Source of the DNA: an uncultured Coriobacteriaceae bacterium
Lineage (GTDB): Bacteria > Actinomycetota > Coriobacteriia > Coriobacteriales > Eggerthellaceae
NCBI GenBank assembly: GCA_900550055.1
Contig: URQU01000002.1
Location: 1 to 64,000 of the forward strand
Reading direction: 5' to 3'
DNA: 64,000 nt
This document shows, piece by piece, positions 8,918 to 17,745 of the stretch. The notes below the pieces were generated by a model. The model was not told where the DNA came from, made no database searches, and saw nothing but the letters and a program-made list of their open reading frames with translations. Each line of letters begins with the position of its first letter. Within the stretch, counting starts at the first letter, position 1. The translations under genes were made by a program, and so were the position numbers.

Positions 8918-10444
8918 TTATTTCCAGTCGGCTCCCAGGACGATGAGGAAGTCCTCCTCGAACAGGTAGGTGTTCGAGTTCTGCACCGCCTTGCCCACGC
9001 CGAGGGCCTTCGCGATGGCCTCGGCCGCTTCCTTGTCGGAGGAATCGTTGTACACCACCACGGTGTCTTGGTAGTCGAAGTTGTCGGCATTGCTGGTGTT
9101 CACGCTGTAGCCAAGGCCCTGGATGCGCTCGGTGGCGTCGAGGCCGGCTCCCGCAAGGCCGTTGCCGTTGCGGATGGCCACGGTGCCGCCGCGCTTGACC
9201 GCGCCCGCGCCCTCGCCCGCCGTGCCACCGCTTGTGGCGCCGCCATCGCCGGTGGTTGCCAGAATGGTGCCCGAAGTCTTGTCGACGACATCGCCTTCAG
9301 TGGGCGGCAGGCCCGCATCGACGCGTTTCATCATGGCCTTCCATTCCGCGGTGTTGTTCACCTCGTACCAAACGCCGTCGATGTACTCGGAGGTGGTGGG
9401 CTCCATGGCGGAATAGATGTCGGTGGACGGGTCGAGGCCCTGCATGGCCTGCGCGAGCCCGATGATGTCGATGACGCCCAGGTCGGTGGTGACGTACTTC
9501 GACAGCGCCTGCACGGTGGATGCCATGGACGCCGCATCGGCGGACAGCAGCTTCTTGGCGATAGCCGACATGACCAGGCGCTGATTAGCGGCGCGATATT
9601 CGTCGCCCGGGCCGATCTCGTCGTAGGCGTGACGCGCGCGGCACAGGATAAGGGCCTGGTCGCCGTTGAGCGTTTGCGGGCCGGCGTCCAGGTGACCGCC
9701 GGCGTCCTCATCGTCGATGGCCATGGGGACGTCCACCTCGATGCCGCCGAGGGCGTCCACGATATCCCGGAAGCCGTCGAAGTTGATCTCGGCGTAGTGC
9801 GAGATATCGACGCCCGCCAGCTTCGACACCGTTTGCACCGAGAGCGCGGGACCGCCGAACACGTGCGCGGCATTGAGCTTGTTCACGCCGTATTCGCCCA
9901 TGTCGACCATGGTGTCGCGGTGCAGCGAGACCAGCGTGACCTTCTTGCTCACGGGGTCGATGCGCGCGAGCATGATGCTGTCGGTGCGGTAGCTGTCGCC
10001 GAAATCGCCGGACTCGTCACGTTCCTCGGAGCCATCGGTTCCCATGAGCAGCATGTAGAACGGCTCTTTGGTCATGTTGGTTTTGACCAGGTACTTCCCC
10101 ACGTTGCCCAGGCCAGCGTGCAGGTTGCCGGAAAGCACCTGCACGTACGCGAACGCCGCGCCGACGGCTATGACCGCCACGGCAAGCGCCGCGATGCCGG
10201 CATAGAACAGCTTGCCGTGCTTTTTATGCTTGTGGGTTTTGGCGTACTCGTCGCGCGAAAGGCGGCGTGCCGACGGCTCACCTTGACCAGCGGACGGCCG
10301 GTCTCCGCCGTAGCTATCGCGCGCGTAGCGGTTTTGGGCGCGCACATCTGCAGCGGTTGCGCGCCTGCCGTTGGATGGTTGGTTCGTGTTTGCCCGGCCC
10401 GCGCCGTAACGGTCGCGCCCGTAGCCTGTGCGTTTGTTATCCAT
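8918..10444 (-). CDS. LCP (LytR-CpsA-Psr) family cell-wall polymer ligase
   Basis: LCP enzymes transfer undecaprenyl-phosphate-linked glycopolymers to peptidoglycan outside the membrane. The 508-residue protein has a basic, low-complexity cytoplasmic N-terminus, one membrane segment at about 75-98, an LCP domain containing the conserved arginine/aspartate stretches (GDSYRTDSIML, VSLHRDTMV and RARH), and a C-terminal LytR_C domain (about 400-508). The start MDNKRTGYG at 10444 is preferred because a CACAAT -10 sits exactly six bases upstream, with TTGCAT as -35, giving a leaderless message; there is no ribosome binding site. It is transcribed alone. Confidence 0.9.
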   Translation of the reverse strand: MDNKRTGYGRDRYGAGRANTNQPSNGRRATAADVRAQNRYARDSYGGDRPSAGQGEPSARRLSRDEYAKTHKHKKHGKLFYAGIAALAVAVIAVGAAFAYVQVLSGNLHAGLGNVGKYLVKTNMTKEPFYMLLMGTDGSEERDESGDFGDSYRTDSIMLARIDPVSKKVTLVSLHRDTMVDMGEYGVNKLNAAHVFGGPALSVQTVSKLAGVDISHYAEINFDGFRDIVDALGGIEVDVPMAIDDEDAGGHLDAGPQTLNGDQALILCRARHAYDEIGPGDEYRAANQRLVMSAIAKKLLSADAASMASTVQALSKYVTTDLGVIDIIGLAQAMQGLDPSTDIYSAMEPTTSEYIDGVWYEVNNTAEWKAMMKRVDAGLPPTEGDVVDKTSGTILATTGDGGATSGGTAGEGAGAVKRGGTVAIRNGNGLAGAGLDATERIQGLGYSVNTSNADNFDYQDTVVVYNDSSDKEAAEAIAKALGVGKAVQNSNTYLFEEDFLIVLGADWK

Positions 10445-10478
10445 ACGGTCATTGTGACGGCCCCCGGCCCCCATGCAA
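10445..10478 (-). promoter_or_regulatory. LCP promoter, leaderless geometry
   Basis: Read on the minus strand, TTGCAT (10478-10473) and CACAAT (10456-10451) are 16 bases apart. The -10 is followed by six bases and the ATG at 10444, so transcription probably starts at the start codon. Confidence 0.5.
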
Positions 10479-10543
10479 GCGACCTCACACGCTTTGCGGG
10501 AAATGCCCATATGAGAAACGACGGCCTGTCCGAGGGGACAAGA

Positions 10544-10576
10544 AAGGCCTGGAACGCATTTCGTGTTCCAGGCCTT
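10544..10576 (-). terminator. Hairpin terminator downstream of the permease
   Basis: The arms AAGGCCTGGAAC (10544-10555) and GTTCCAGGCCTT (10565-10576) form a perfect 12-bp stem, followed on the minus strand by TTCTTG. It ends the transcript that carries the permease gene and the structured repeat. Confidence 0.65.
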
Positions 10577-10602
10577 CAAGGCGGGAAACCCGGGGCTCCG
10601 CC

Positions 10603-10783
10603 ACAGTCAGCGAGGGCCCTATGGTGCCCGGGGATCCGCCAAAGTCAGCGCGGGACCCTGTGGTACCCGGAGTCCACCTGAAGCAAGGCGGCATAGGCCT
10701 TTGGGCCATGCCGCCAAAGGCGAAGGCCGGGTGTCACAAGGCCCCTCAGCGTCGGGCAGTTCACCGGCCGGTAGGCCGGCGGA
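10603..10783 (-). repeat. Structured 3'-flanking repeat, copy A
   Basis: One of three related elements in the window (others at 32887-33090 and 58710-58930). It contains hairpin 1 (GGCGGCAT at 10687-10694 pairing with ATGCCGCC at 10708-10715, with the core GGCCTTTGGGCC between) and hairpin 2 (CCGGCC 10764-10769, loop GGTA, GGCCGG 10774-10779). Hairpin 2 ends nine bases beyond the permease stop codon. The far half is partly duplicated (about 10603-10640 and 10641-10678). This is the most diverged copy, but both stems are preserved. Confidence 0.75.
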
Positions 10784-10788
10784 AGCGT

Positions 10789-12063
10789 TTAACCGCCGGG
10801 GAAGCGGATGACCATGTAGATGGCGGCGATGGCCACCGTGAACAACATGATCGGGAAACCGCGTTTGAAGAACTGCATGAAGGTGATCTCATGCCCGAAC
10901 TTCTTGCTGATATCGGACAGCACCACGTTGGCGGATGCGCCGATGAGCGTGCCGTTGCCACCCAGGCAAGCGCCCAGGGACAGCGCCCACCACAGGGCCG
11001 TGCCGTCGAGGCCGTCGGCCTCGAGCGTCAGGATGATGGGGATCATGGTCGCCACGAACGGGATGTTGTCCAGGAAGCTGGAGATGACGGCCGAGCCGAA
11101 CAGCACCGCCAGCATGGTGATCATGAGGTTGCCGCCCGTGACGTCGATAAGGCCCTGCGCCAGCATGCCGATGACGCCCGTTTCGGACATGGCGCCGACG
11201 ATGATGAACAGGCCGGCAAAGAAGCACAGCGTGGTCCATTCGACGCCGTGCAGCGCCTCTTCGATGCTCTCGCCGGAGATGAGCAGGATCAGGCCGGCAG
11301 CGGCAAGCGCGATGACGCAGGACTCCAGGCCGAGCGCGCCGTGGGTCATAAAGCCGACGACCACGAGGACGACCATGACGACGCTGATGTGCAGCAGGCG
11401 ACGGTCCTTGATGTAGTCGTTCTCGTCGAGCTCCATGATGGCCTTACGGTGCTCCTCGTTTGCCGAGATCTTACGGCCGTACATGACGTAGAACAGGCCG
11501 ATGACGGCAGCCAGGATGATGATGACCGCAGGCGCATCGTAGGCAATGAAGTCGGCGAAGGTGTAACCCGCGGCAGAGCCGATCATGATGTTGGGCGGGT
11601 CGCCGATGAGCGTTGCCGTGCCGCCGATGTTAGATGCCAGGATCTGCGTCATGAAGAACGGCACCGGATCGATGTCGAGCAGGCGGCACACGGTGATGGT
11701 CATGGGGCCGATGAGCAGCACGGTGGTAACGTTGTCCAGGAAGGCGGACAGCACGGCCGTGAGCAGCACGAACAGCACCATGATGGTCCAAGGGTTGCCC
11801 TTCGCCACGCGCGCGCACTTGATGGCCAAAAACTCGAACACGCCTGACTGCTTCACCACGGCCACGAACAGCATCATGCCGAACAGCACGCCGAGCGTGT
11901 TGAAGTCGATGTGCCCGATAGCCGTTTCGAACGGCATGATGTGCAGGATGAGCAGCAACATGGCGCCGGTGATGGCAACAAGCGCGCGATGCACCTTCTC
12001 GGTCATGATGGCGATCATGGCCACCACGAAGATGGCGACGGAAATGATCTGGCTAGTATCCAT
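10789..12063 (-). CDS. ArsB/NhaD-type (SLC13/ion transporter superfamily) permease
   Basis: This is an integral membrane anion or Na+/H+ transporter of the ion-transporter superfamily. The 424-residue protein has about eleven to twelve membrane segments in two related halves. Each half has a re-entrant-type motif: FLDNVTTVLL and SNIGGTATLIGDPPNIMIG in the first, and SFLDNIPFVATMIPI and GGNGTLIGASANVV in the second. These match the arsenite/citrate/P-protein group, but substrate cannot be assigned. The start at 12063 follows GAGGCGGTGGG. No arsenic or citrate genes are nearby. It is divergent from murT-gatD and ends at structured repeat copy A. Confidence 0.85.
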   Translation of the reverse strand: MDTSQIISVAIFVVAMIAIMTEKVHRALVAITGAMLLLILHIMPFETAIGHIDFNTLGVLFGMMLFVAVVKQSGVFEFLAIKCARVAKGNPWTIMVLFVLLTAVLSAFLDNVTTVLLIGPMTITVCRLLDIDPVPFFMTQILASNIGGTATLIGDPPNIMIGSAAGYTFADFIAYDAPAVIIILAAVIGLFYVMYGRKISANEEHRKAIMELDENDYIKDRRLLHISVVMVVLVVVGFMTHGALGLESCVIALAAAGLILLISGESIEEALHGVEWTTLCFFAGLFIIVGAMSETGVIGMLAQGLIDVTGGNLMITMLAVLFGSAVISSFLDNIPFVATMIPIILTLEADGLDGTALWWALSLGACLGGNGTLIGASANVVLSDISKKFGHEITFMQFFKRGFPIMLFTVAIAAIYMVIRFPGG

Positions 12064-12249
12064 ATCCCACCGCCTCGATTACATTGTTTTCCACGGGTCC
12101 TTCTTTCTCCAAAGCGCGCGAAATCCTTATGCAATCGCGCAAAAGTCCACTATAGCAAAACCCGATTTCACCATGCGGAACCATAGGGAAAGTTTCTCGT
12201 GTTTTAGCGTTGAAAGGCAGCGATGCGCAGCGGCCGCCCGAGCGCGGGA

Positions 12250-12261
12250 TATACTGGGCGC
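12250..12261 (+). promoter_or_regulatory. TATACT promoter element of murT-gatD
   Basis: TATACT at 12250-12255 is followed by six bases and an ATG at 12262, the same arrangement as in front of the TraX-like gene. Transcription is predicted to start at 12262, 29 bases before the murT-gatD start codon. Confidence 0.55.
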
Positions 12262-12279
12262 ATGCATTTACGAAGGTAA
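12262..12279 (+). CDS. Possible leaderless upstream mini-ORF (MHLRR)
   Basis: Five codons and a TAA lie exactly at the predicted transcription start. The stop is eleven bases before the murT-gatD ATG and just before its ribosome binding site. If translated from the 5' end it could tune translation of the main gene. The evidence is purely positional. Confidence 0.25.
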   Translation: MHLRR

Positions 12280-12290
12280 GCGAGGAAACC

Positions 12291-14519
12291 ATGGGATTGA
12301 GATTCACCGCCGCCCGCGCCGTCAGCGGCGTCTCCACTTGGGGCTTGAAAAACGTGTTCCACCGCCCCGCCGCAAACTTCCCGGGCAAAATGGCCCTGTA
12401 CGTGGACCCGCAGCTTATCGCGCATCTGCGCGGCAAGCTCGATCGCGGCAGCGTGTGCGTGGTGGGGACCAACGGCAAGACCACCGTTTCCAACCTGCTT
12501 GCCGACGTGCTTGAAGCGTCGGGCCAGCGGGTCGTCTGCAACCGCACGGGCGCAAACCTGGATTCGGGTGTGTCCACGGCGTTGCTACACGCTGGCAAGG
12601 CCGACTGGGGCGTGTTCGAGTGCGACGAGCTGTGGCTGGCAAAGATCCTGCCGCAGCTGCGCGCGAACTACGTGGTGCTGCTCAACCTGTTCCGCGACCA
12701 GCTTGATCGCTGCGGCGAGATCGACCGCATCCAGGACAGCATCGTCAAGGCGCTGGGCAGCTCGCCTGAAACCGTGCTGGTCTACAACGCCGACGACCCG
12801 CTGTGCGCATCCATCGCCGACCGCGCCGGGCAGCTGCCGGGCCGCGAGGGCACGCGCTCCATCGCCTTCGGCGTGGCCGAGAGCATGGGCCTGGCGCAAA
12901 ACACCGTCTCCGACGCCACCATGTGCCAGCGCTGCTCCACCATGTTCGAATACGACTGGCGCCAATACGGGCAGCTGGGCGAATGGCGCTGCCCGAACTG
13001 CGGCTTCGCGCGCCCTGCGCTGGATTTCGCCGCCGAAAATGTGCAGCTGGGAGCCGACGGGCTGGCGTTCTCGCTTGCCAAGCCCGGCGCCGGCAATGCC
13101 GGGCGCGAAGGGGCGTTCTCGGTGACGGCACGCTTCAGCGGCGCCTATATGGTGTACAACCTTGCCGCCGTGAGCGTTGCCGCAAGCCTACTGGGATGCA
13201 CAAACGAGGCGCTGCAGAAGGCCGTCGACGCGTTCGACCCGCAAAACGGGCGCCTGCAGACCTACTACCTTGCCGGCCGCCGCGTCCTGCTGAACCTGGC
13301 GAAGAACCCCACCGGCTTCAACCAGAACCTCAAGATCGTGGCGCAGGACCAAGCGCCGAAGGTGGTGGCCTTCTTCATCAACGACAAGGAGGCCGACGGG
13401 CGCGACGTGTCGTGGCTGTGGGACATCGACTTCGAGGAGCTGGCGCAGGCGGGCCCGCTGACGGCATACGCCGGAGGCATCCGCGGACGCGACATGGCAG
13501 TGCGCCTGAAGTACGCCGGCATAGACGCCCAAACCGTTGACAACGCCGACGACCTGCTGCATCGCATCGCGCAGCAGCCGCGCGAGGTGAGCGCGTACAT
13601 CATCGCGAACTACACGTCGCTGCCGGGGTGCAAGACCGCGCTGGACGCAGCCGTGGCCGCAGGCGGCAAAGTCGAGCCCGCCACGGGAGAGGCACCCGCG
13701 CCGCGCGATTTCGGAAACCAAGGCGCCGACGGCGCGCCGGCCGGCGAAGATGCGGCGAACGGCCAAAACCCCGTGGTCATCGCGCACCTGTTCCCCGACC
13801 TGCTGAACCTGTACGGCGACGGCGGCAACGTGCGCGTGCTGCAGCAGCGCCTGGCATGGCGCGGCATCCCCGTGGAGGTCCGCCGTGTGAACCACGGCGA
13901 CGCCATCGACCTTTCCGGCGTCGACCTGATCATGATGGGCGGCAGCCCCGACCGCGAGCAGAAGCTGGCCAGCGCCGACATCGTGGCCATGCGCGACCAG
14001 CTTGACGCATACGTGCAGGACATGGGCCCGCTGCTTGCCATTTGCGGCAGCTACCAGATGCTGGGCCGCGAGTGGCTGGTGGACGGCGAGAAGGTGCCCG
14101 GCCTGGGCTTGGTGGGCATGACCACGGGACGCCCCGGCACCTCGGGCGACCGGCTGGTGAACAACATCGCGCTGCGCAGCCCCTTGGCCGACGAACCCGT
14201 GGTGGGTTACGAGAACCACGCAGGCCGCACCTACCTCGACGAGGGCGTGGAGCCGTTCGGCATCGTTGTCTCGAACACGGGCCTGGGCAACAACGAGGAG
14301 ACCAAGCAGGACGGCGTGCGCTACAAGAACGTGCTGGGAACGTACCTGCACGGCCCGCTTCTGGCGAAGAACCCGCAGATCGCGGACTGGCTGCTGGCTC
14401 GCGCGCTTGAGCGCAACGCCAAGCGAACCGGCCAGCCCCTAGTTGAGCTTGCCCCGCTCGACGATGCGCCCGAGAAGGCCGCGAACGCCTTCATGTGCGA
14501 CAAGCTGGGAGCCAAATAG
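12291..14519 (+). CDS. murT-gatD: Fused lipid II isoglutaminyl synthase (MurT-GatD)
   Basis: The complex amidates the D-glutamate alpha-carboxyl of lipid II to D-isoglutamine. Residues 1-455 are MurT: a Mur-ligase P-loop GTNGKTT (59-65), a four-cysteine zinc ribbon (Cys212, Cys215, Cys234, Cys237) and DVSWLWDID (372-380), the region that supplies the catalytic acid to GatD in split enzymes. A low-complexity linker (about 456-492) joins a GatD glutamine amidotransferase with nucleophile Cys585 (AICGSYQ) and His687 (TYLHG). In staphylococci and streptococci these are two separate genes; here they form one 742-residue chain. The start at 12291 follows GAGGAAACC. It is monocistronic and ends at a strong terminator. 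Confidence 0.92.
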   Translation: MGLRFTAARAVSGVSTWGLKNVFHRPAANFPGKMALYVDPQLIAHLRGKLDRGSVCVVGTNGKTTVSNLLADVLEASGQRVVCNRTGANLDSGVSTALLHAGKADWGVFECDELWLAKILPQLRANYVVLLNLFRDQLDRCGEIDRIQDSIVKALGSSPETVLVYNADDPLCASIADRAGQLPGREGTRSIAFGVAESMGLAQNTVSDATMCQRCSTMFEYDWRQYGQLGEWRCPNCGFARPALDFAAENVQLGADGLAFSLAKPGAGNAGREGAFSVTARFSGAYMVYNLAAVSVAASLLGCTNEALQKAVDAFDPQNGRLQTYYLAGRRVLLNLAKNPTGFNQNLKIVAQDQAPKVVAFFINDKEADGRDVSWLWDIDFEELAQAGPLTAYAGGIRGRDMAVRLKYAGIDAQTVDNADDLLHRIAQQPREVSAYIIANYTSLPGCKTALDAAVAAGGKVEPATGEAPAPRDFGNQGADGAPAGEDAANGQNPVVIAHLFPDLLNLYGDGGNVRVLQQRLAWRGIPVEVRRVNHGDAIDLSGVDLIMMGGSPDREQKLASADIVAMRDQLDAYVQDMGPLLAICGSYQMLGREWLVDGEKVPGLGLVGMTTGRPGTSGDRLVNNIALRSPLADEPVVGYENHAGRTYLDEGVEPFGIVVSNTGLGNNEETKQDGVRYKNVLGTYLHGPLLAKNPQIADWLLARALERNAKRTGQPLVELAPLDDAPEKAANAFMCDKLGAK

Positions 14520-14614
14520 CGGCGAATCGTTGGAATGCGGGCGGGCGCGGAAGCGGCCCGGCTGCGGACGAACGCGAGCGGACGCGTAAGCCGCCTAGTC
14601 CGCATACGAACGCG

Positions 14615-14676
14615 AAAGCGCGGCTCCGACCCTATGCGAGGGATACGCATGGGGGCCGGAGCCGCGCTTTTTGTTT
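14615..14676 (+). terminator. Intrinsic terminator of murT-gatD
   Basis: A perfect 14-bp stem (AAAGCGCGGCTCCG 14615-14628 with its complement 14657-14670) is followed by TTTTTGTTT. Confidence 0.92.
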
Positions 14677-14689
14677 GGAATCGATTTCA

Positions 14690-14728
14690 AGAAAAAGAAA
14701 GCGGGCCGGACATTTCTGCCCGGCCCGC
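14690..14728 (-). terminator. Terminator of tRNA-Thr
   Basis: The stem GCGGGCCGG (14701-14709) with CCGGCCCGC (14720-14728) is followed on the minus strand by TTTCTTTTTCTT, ten bases after the tRNA 3' end. Confidence 0.9.
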
Positions 14729-14737
14729 GTACATTCG

Positions 14738-14813
14738 TGGAGCCAACGACCGGATTCGAACCGGTGACCTGCGCTTTACGAGAGCGCTGCTCTACCAGCT
14801 GAGCCACGTTGGC
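14738..14813 (-). tRNA. tRNA-Thr (anticodon CGT)
   Basis: The 76-base minus-strand sequence folds as a tRNA. The acceptor stem is GCCAACG/CGTTGGC, the D-arm has AGCTGGTAGAGC, and the anticodon loop is CTCGTAA with anticodon CGT reading ACG. The T-loop is GGTTCGAATCC and the 3' CCA is encoded. Confidence 0.97.
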
Positions 14814-15071
14814 ACACGGCTTCTTGCGAAGCGCGAATATGAACTATACCGAAGAGCCTGTCGTTTCGCAAGGGGCAAATGCAACTTTTCGGGCGAACGA
14901 GCGGGCATTCGCCGTTTCTCCACAGGCTTGCATCCTTGCCTATGCCGCCCTCGAGAGCCGCATAGGCACGCGCTCAACCGATGCGGCCATCGCACCTGAG
15001 AGCCGCACGGACCTGCGCCCTAGCGTTGGCGCCTAGCCCGGGAGCCGCCCTGGCATGCAGCTTCGACTCGC

Positions 15072-15560
15072 CTACTCCTCGTCCTCGGGGACCTTCACCA
15101 CCAGCACGGGAACCTGGGCCTCACGCAGCACGTAGCTGCTCACGCTGCCCAGCATGCCGCGCAGAGCGCCCAGACCGCGGCTGCCCATGATGATGAGCCC
15201 ACAGCCGTTCTCCTGCGCATACTTCACGATCTGGTCGCCCGGATGCACCTCGGGCAGCAGGCAGACGCGCTTCTCGTTCATGAGCGAGCGCAAAACCCCG
15301 TCGACTTGCGCATGCAGACGCTCGGAGGCTTCTTCCGTTGCCTCCTCCATGGCGTCCGGCATGCCCATAGGGACGACGCTTTCGGCCAAATCCACACCGC
15401 GAGCCTCAAGCTTTGCCACGGCGGTTCGCTCCAGATCGACGATCTGGACGACGTGCAGCGCGAGCCCGGCGTCCTCCTTCGCGAAGCGCACGGCCTCGTC
15501 AAGCGCCGCGCAAGCGGAATCGGACCCATCGAACGGGACCATAACGGCATCGTAGAGCAT
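15072..15560 (-). CDS. Universal stress protein (UspA family)
   Basis: This is a small cytoplasmic nucleotide-binding protein of the Usp fold, usually induced by starvation or stress. The 162-residue product starts MLYDAVMVPFDGSDSA. It has the ATP-binding signature G-x2-G-x9-G-S (GSRGLGALRGMLGSVSSYV) near residues 130-150, and ends with an acidic tail. AAGGGGG precedes the ATG. A TATACT box about 200 bases upstream suggests a long leader. It is a single gene between tRNA-Thr and the APC permease. Confidence 0.9.
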   Translation of the reverse strand: MLYDAVMVPFDGSDSACAALDEAVRFAKEDAGLALHVVQIVDLERTAVAKLEARGVDLAESVVPMGMPDAMEEATEEASERLHAQVDGVLRSLMNEKRVCLLPEVHPGDQIVKYAQENGCGLIIMGSRGLGALRGMLGSVSSYVLREAQVPVLVVKVPEDEE

Positions 15561-15891
15561 TGCAACCCCCTTCTTTCACCGGTTGAACCTGGCAAGGCAA
15601 GGCGGTGTAGCGCATTGTGGCAGGCGACGAGCGCCATGCCCTGCCCCACATCCTCGGCGGCCGTGCACGCACATTCCCGCGCATCGCACACGCTTCCGCA
15701 GGCCGCCGAAGCGACTCGACGCGAAAGCGCCGCGGACCCTTCCCCATCAGGCTTTATCCCCAGTATAGCAAGAAGCCCCGCGGCAATCGCCGCAGGGCTT
15801 CCGCAAACGCCGCTCGCGCAAACGGCGTTGCCATGTTGTAACGTTTCGCGAACGCGACGGGCGAACCGCCTACGCGCCAGCGAAAGACCGG
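15561..15891 (-). promoter_or_regulatory. Long 5' leader of the stress gene and permease terminator
   Basis: On the minus strand TATACT lies at 15767-15762, giving an untranslated leader of about 195 bases to the stress-protein start. Directly before it is a hairpin (15772-15801, GAAGCCC/GGGCTTC with an inner GCGGC/GCCGC stem and AATC loop) that terminates the APC permease gene. No riboswitch consensus was recognised in the leader. Confidence 0.5.
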
Positions 15892-17292
15892 CTACACCTC
15901 CAGGTGCTTGAACGCCTCGGGCACTTCCTTGAAGCCCTTGGACTTCACGCCGCCGACGATCAGGCCGATGATCAGCCACACGATGCCGACGATGTAGGTC
16001 ATCGTCTCGAAGCCGGTGAACACGTACACCAGGATGGCGATGCCGATCCAGGGGCAGATCAGGTACTTCACGATGTCGCCGAAAGTGTTGCGCTTCTTCT
16101 CGCGGATGAAGAAGAACAGGAACACGGCGAAGTTCAGCAGGATGAACGAGGCCAGGGCGCCGAAGTTCACCAGGCCGGCCAGCTGGGTCATCTTGTCGCC
16201 CATGGGGATGGACAGGCACAGGGTGACCACGCCCAGGAACACAGCGGAGAACCAGGGGGTCTGGTACTTCGGGTGAACCTTGCCGAACGCCTTCGGGATA
16301 ACGCCGTCGCGGCCCATGGAGTACAGCAGGCGCGAGGAGGCCATCTGGGCGTTCATGATGTTGGCGATGCCGATGGCGATGATGTTGATGACCAGCATGA
16401 TCTTGTAGAAGACCGGGCCGCCCACCAGCATGACGGAATCGAAGAAGCCCATGTCGGGATCGGTGTTGGCCCAGTCAGGCTGCACAATGGCGGCGATGTA
16501 GGTCTGGGCGACGAACACGATGATGATGGCACACAGGGCGATCAGGATGCCGCGGCCGATGTTCTTCTCGGGCTCGTGGGTTTCCTCGGCCAGCGTGGAC
16601 ATGCCGTCGAAGCCCAGGAAGGAAAGCGCTGCCAGCGAGATGCCGGCGGCGATGAAGTGCGCGTCGACCTCGCCCTTCTGGTAGATCGGGTCGAGCACGA
16701 AGGAACCTGCGCCGCCGCCACCCATGATGAAGTTGCAGCCGAGCGCGATGAACGCGATGACGGCCAGGACCTCGATGACGAAGATGACCCAGTCAACGCC
16801 GCGGCTCATCTGGATGCCGCGGATGTTCACGAACGTGTTGAAGGCGATGAAGACCACAGCCCACAACCATGCCGGGCTGTTGGGGATCAATGCGGTGCCC
16901 CAGTTCATGACCATGACGATGAGCAGGGACGGAACCAGGATGTAGTCCAGCAGGATCAGCCAGCCGGCGATGAAGCCGACGTGCGGGTTGATGCCGCGCT
17001 GCACGTAGGAGTACACGGAACCGGCGATCGGGAAGCGACCGGACATGCGCATGTAGCTCATGGCGGTGAACATGATGGCCACGAAGCCGATGATGTAGAC
17101 CAACGGCGTCATGCCGTGGCTGTTCAGCTGAATGGAACCGAAGATGGATTGCGGGGCGATGATGACCATGAACAGGACGCCGTACATCACCACGTCCCAA
17201 AGGCCCATCCCACGGCGCAGTTCCTGCTTGTAGCCGAACTGCTCGATGTTGTCTCCGGCGTTACCCTTCGCCGGAGCTTTCTGCTCTGCCAT
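15892..17292 (-). CDS. APC superfamily amino acid/polyamine permease
   Basis: This is a membrane transporter of the amino acid-polyamine-organocation superfamily. The 466-residue protein has about twelve membrane segments. The region SFLGFDGMSTLAEETHEP is typical of the PuuP/YfnA-like branch and lies in TM6-loop. SMGRDGVIPKAFGKVH is the conserved loop after TM8. The substrate is not identifiable; an amino acid or amine is likely. The ATG at 17292 is preceded by GAGGAAAGGGAA. The gene is expressed singly, and the upstream amidase has its own terminator. Confidence 0.88.
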   Translation of the reverse strand: MAEQKAPAKGNAGDNIEQFGYKQELRRGMGLWDVVMYGVLFMVIIAPQSIFGSIQLNSHGMTPLVYIIGFVAIMFTAMSYMRMSGRFPIAGSVYSYVQRGINPHVGFIAGWLILLDYILVPSLLIVMVMNWGTALIPNSPAWLWAVVFIAFNTFVNIRGIQMSRGVDWVIFVIEVLAVIAFIALGCNFIMGGGGAGSFVLDPIYQKGEVDAHFIAAGISLAALSFLGFDGMSTLAEETHEPEKNIGRGILIALCAIIIVFVAQTYIAAIVQPDWANTDPDMGFFDSVMLVGGPVFYKIMLVINIIAIGIANIMNAQMASSRLLYSMGRDGVIPKAFGKVHPKYQTPWFSAVFLGVVTLCLSIPMGDKMTQLAGLVNFGALASFILLNFAVFLFFFIREKKRNTFGDIVKYLICPWIGIAILVYVFTGFETMTYIVGIVWLIIGLIVGGVKSKGFKEVPEAFKHLEV

Positions 17293-17745
17293 TTCCCTTT
17301 CCTCTCTTTCTTGCAGGGGAAAACAAGCATTGCGCAGGGCCAGGAGCGCGATTCCCGGCTCTACGCAATAGCCCGTACTTTAGCACGTTAAAGCGCAGGA
17401 GTAGAGTGGATATGGCAATTCCTAGCGCCGTCGTGCGTGATTTTGGGATTGAAAGGCTACCCCATACGTGTCCAAGACGCGAAAAATGCCCGATTCCCTG
17501 GGGAAACCGGGCATTTTGCATAAGATATCGAAATCGACGACACCGGAACAGCCGTGCATTTTAGCCTCTGCTAACTAAGGCGAACGGCAGGTTTATGGCG
17601 ATAAACGGTTGCGCGAACGCATAGGGTTTCGCTCGTTGCGCGGCGCGACCCGGTCAAGCCTTGCCATTTGACCGGAAGCGCCCCGGCGCCGTAAACAATC
17701 GCTGCAGCCCGCGAATCGACCAACCGGCGCCCACGGCTGAGGGCT
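17293..17745. other. Intergenic region between permease and amidase genes
   Basis: It contains the permease leader and promoter region and an intrinsic terminator at 17483-17517 for the upstream amidase. No gene is supported. Confidence 0.5.
17483..17517 (-). terminator. Intrinsic terminator downstream of the amidase
   Basis: The stem AAAATGCCCG (17483-17492) with CGGGCATTTT (17508-17517) is followed on the minus strand by a further T and CGC. It lies about 230 bases past the amidase stop. Confidence 0.75.

Noticed and set aside
6670..8969. Long plus-strand frame opposite ldh and continuing through the TraX-like gene
   Set aside because: It is the shadow of ldh and overlaps the TraX-like membrane protein in another frame; the product is low-complexity.
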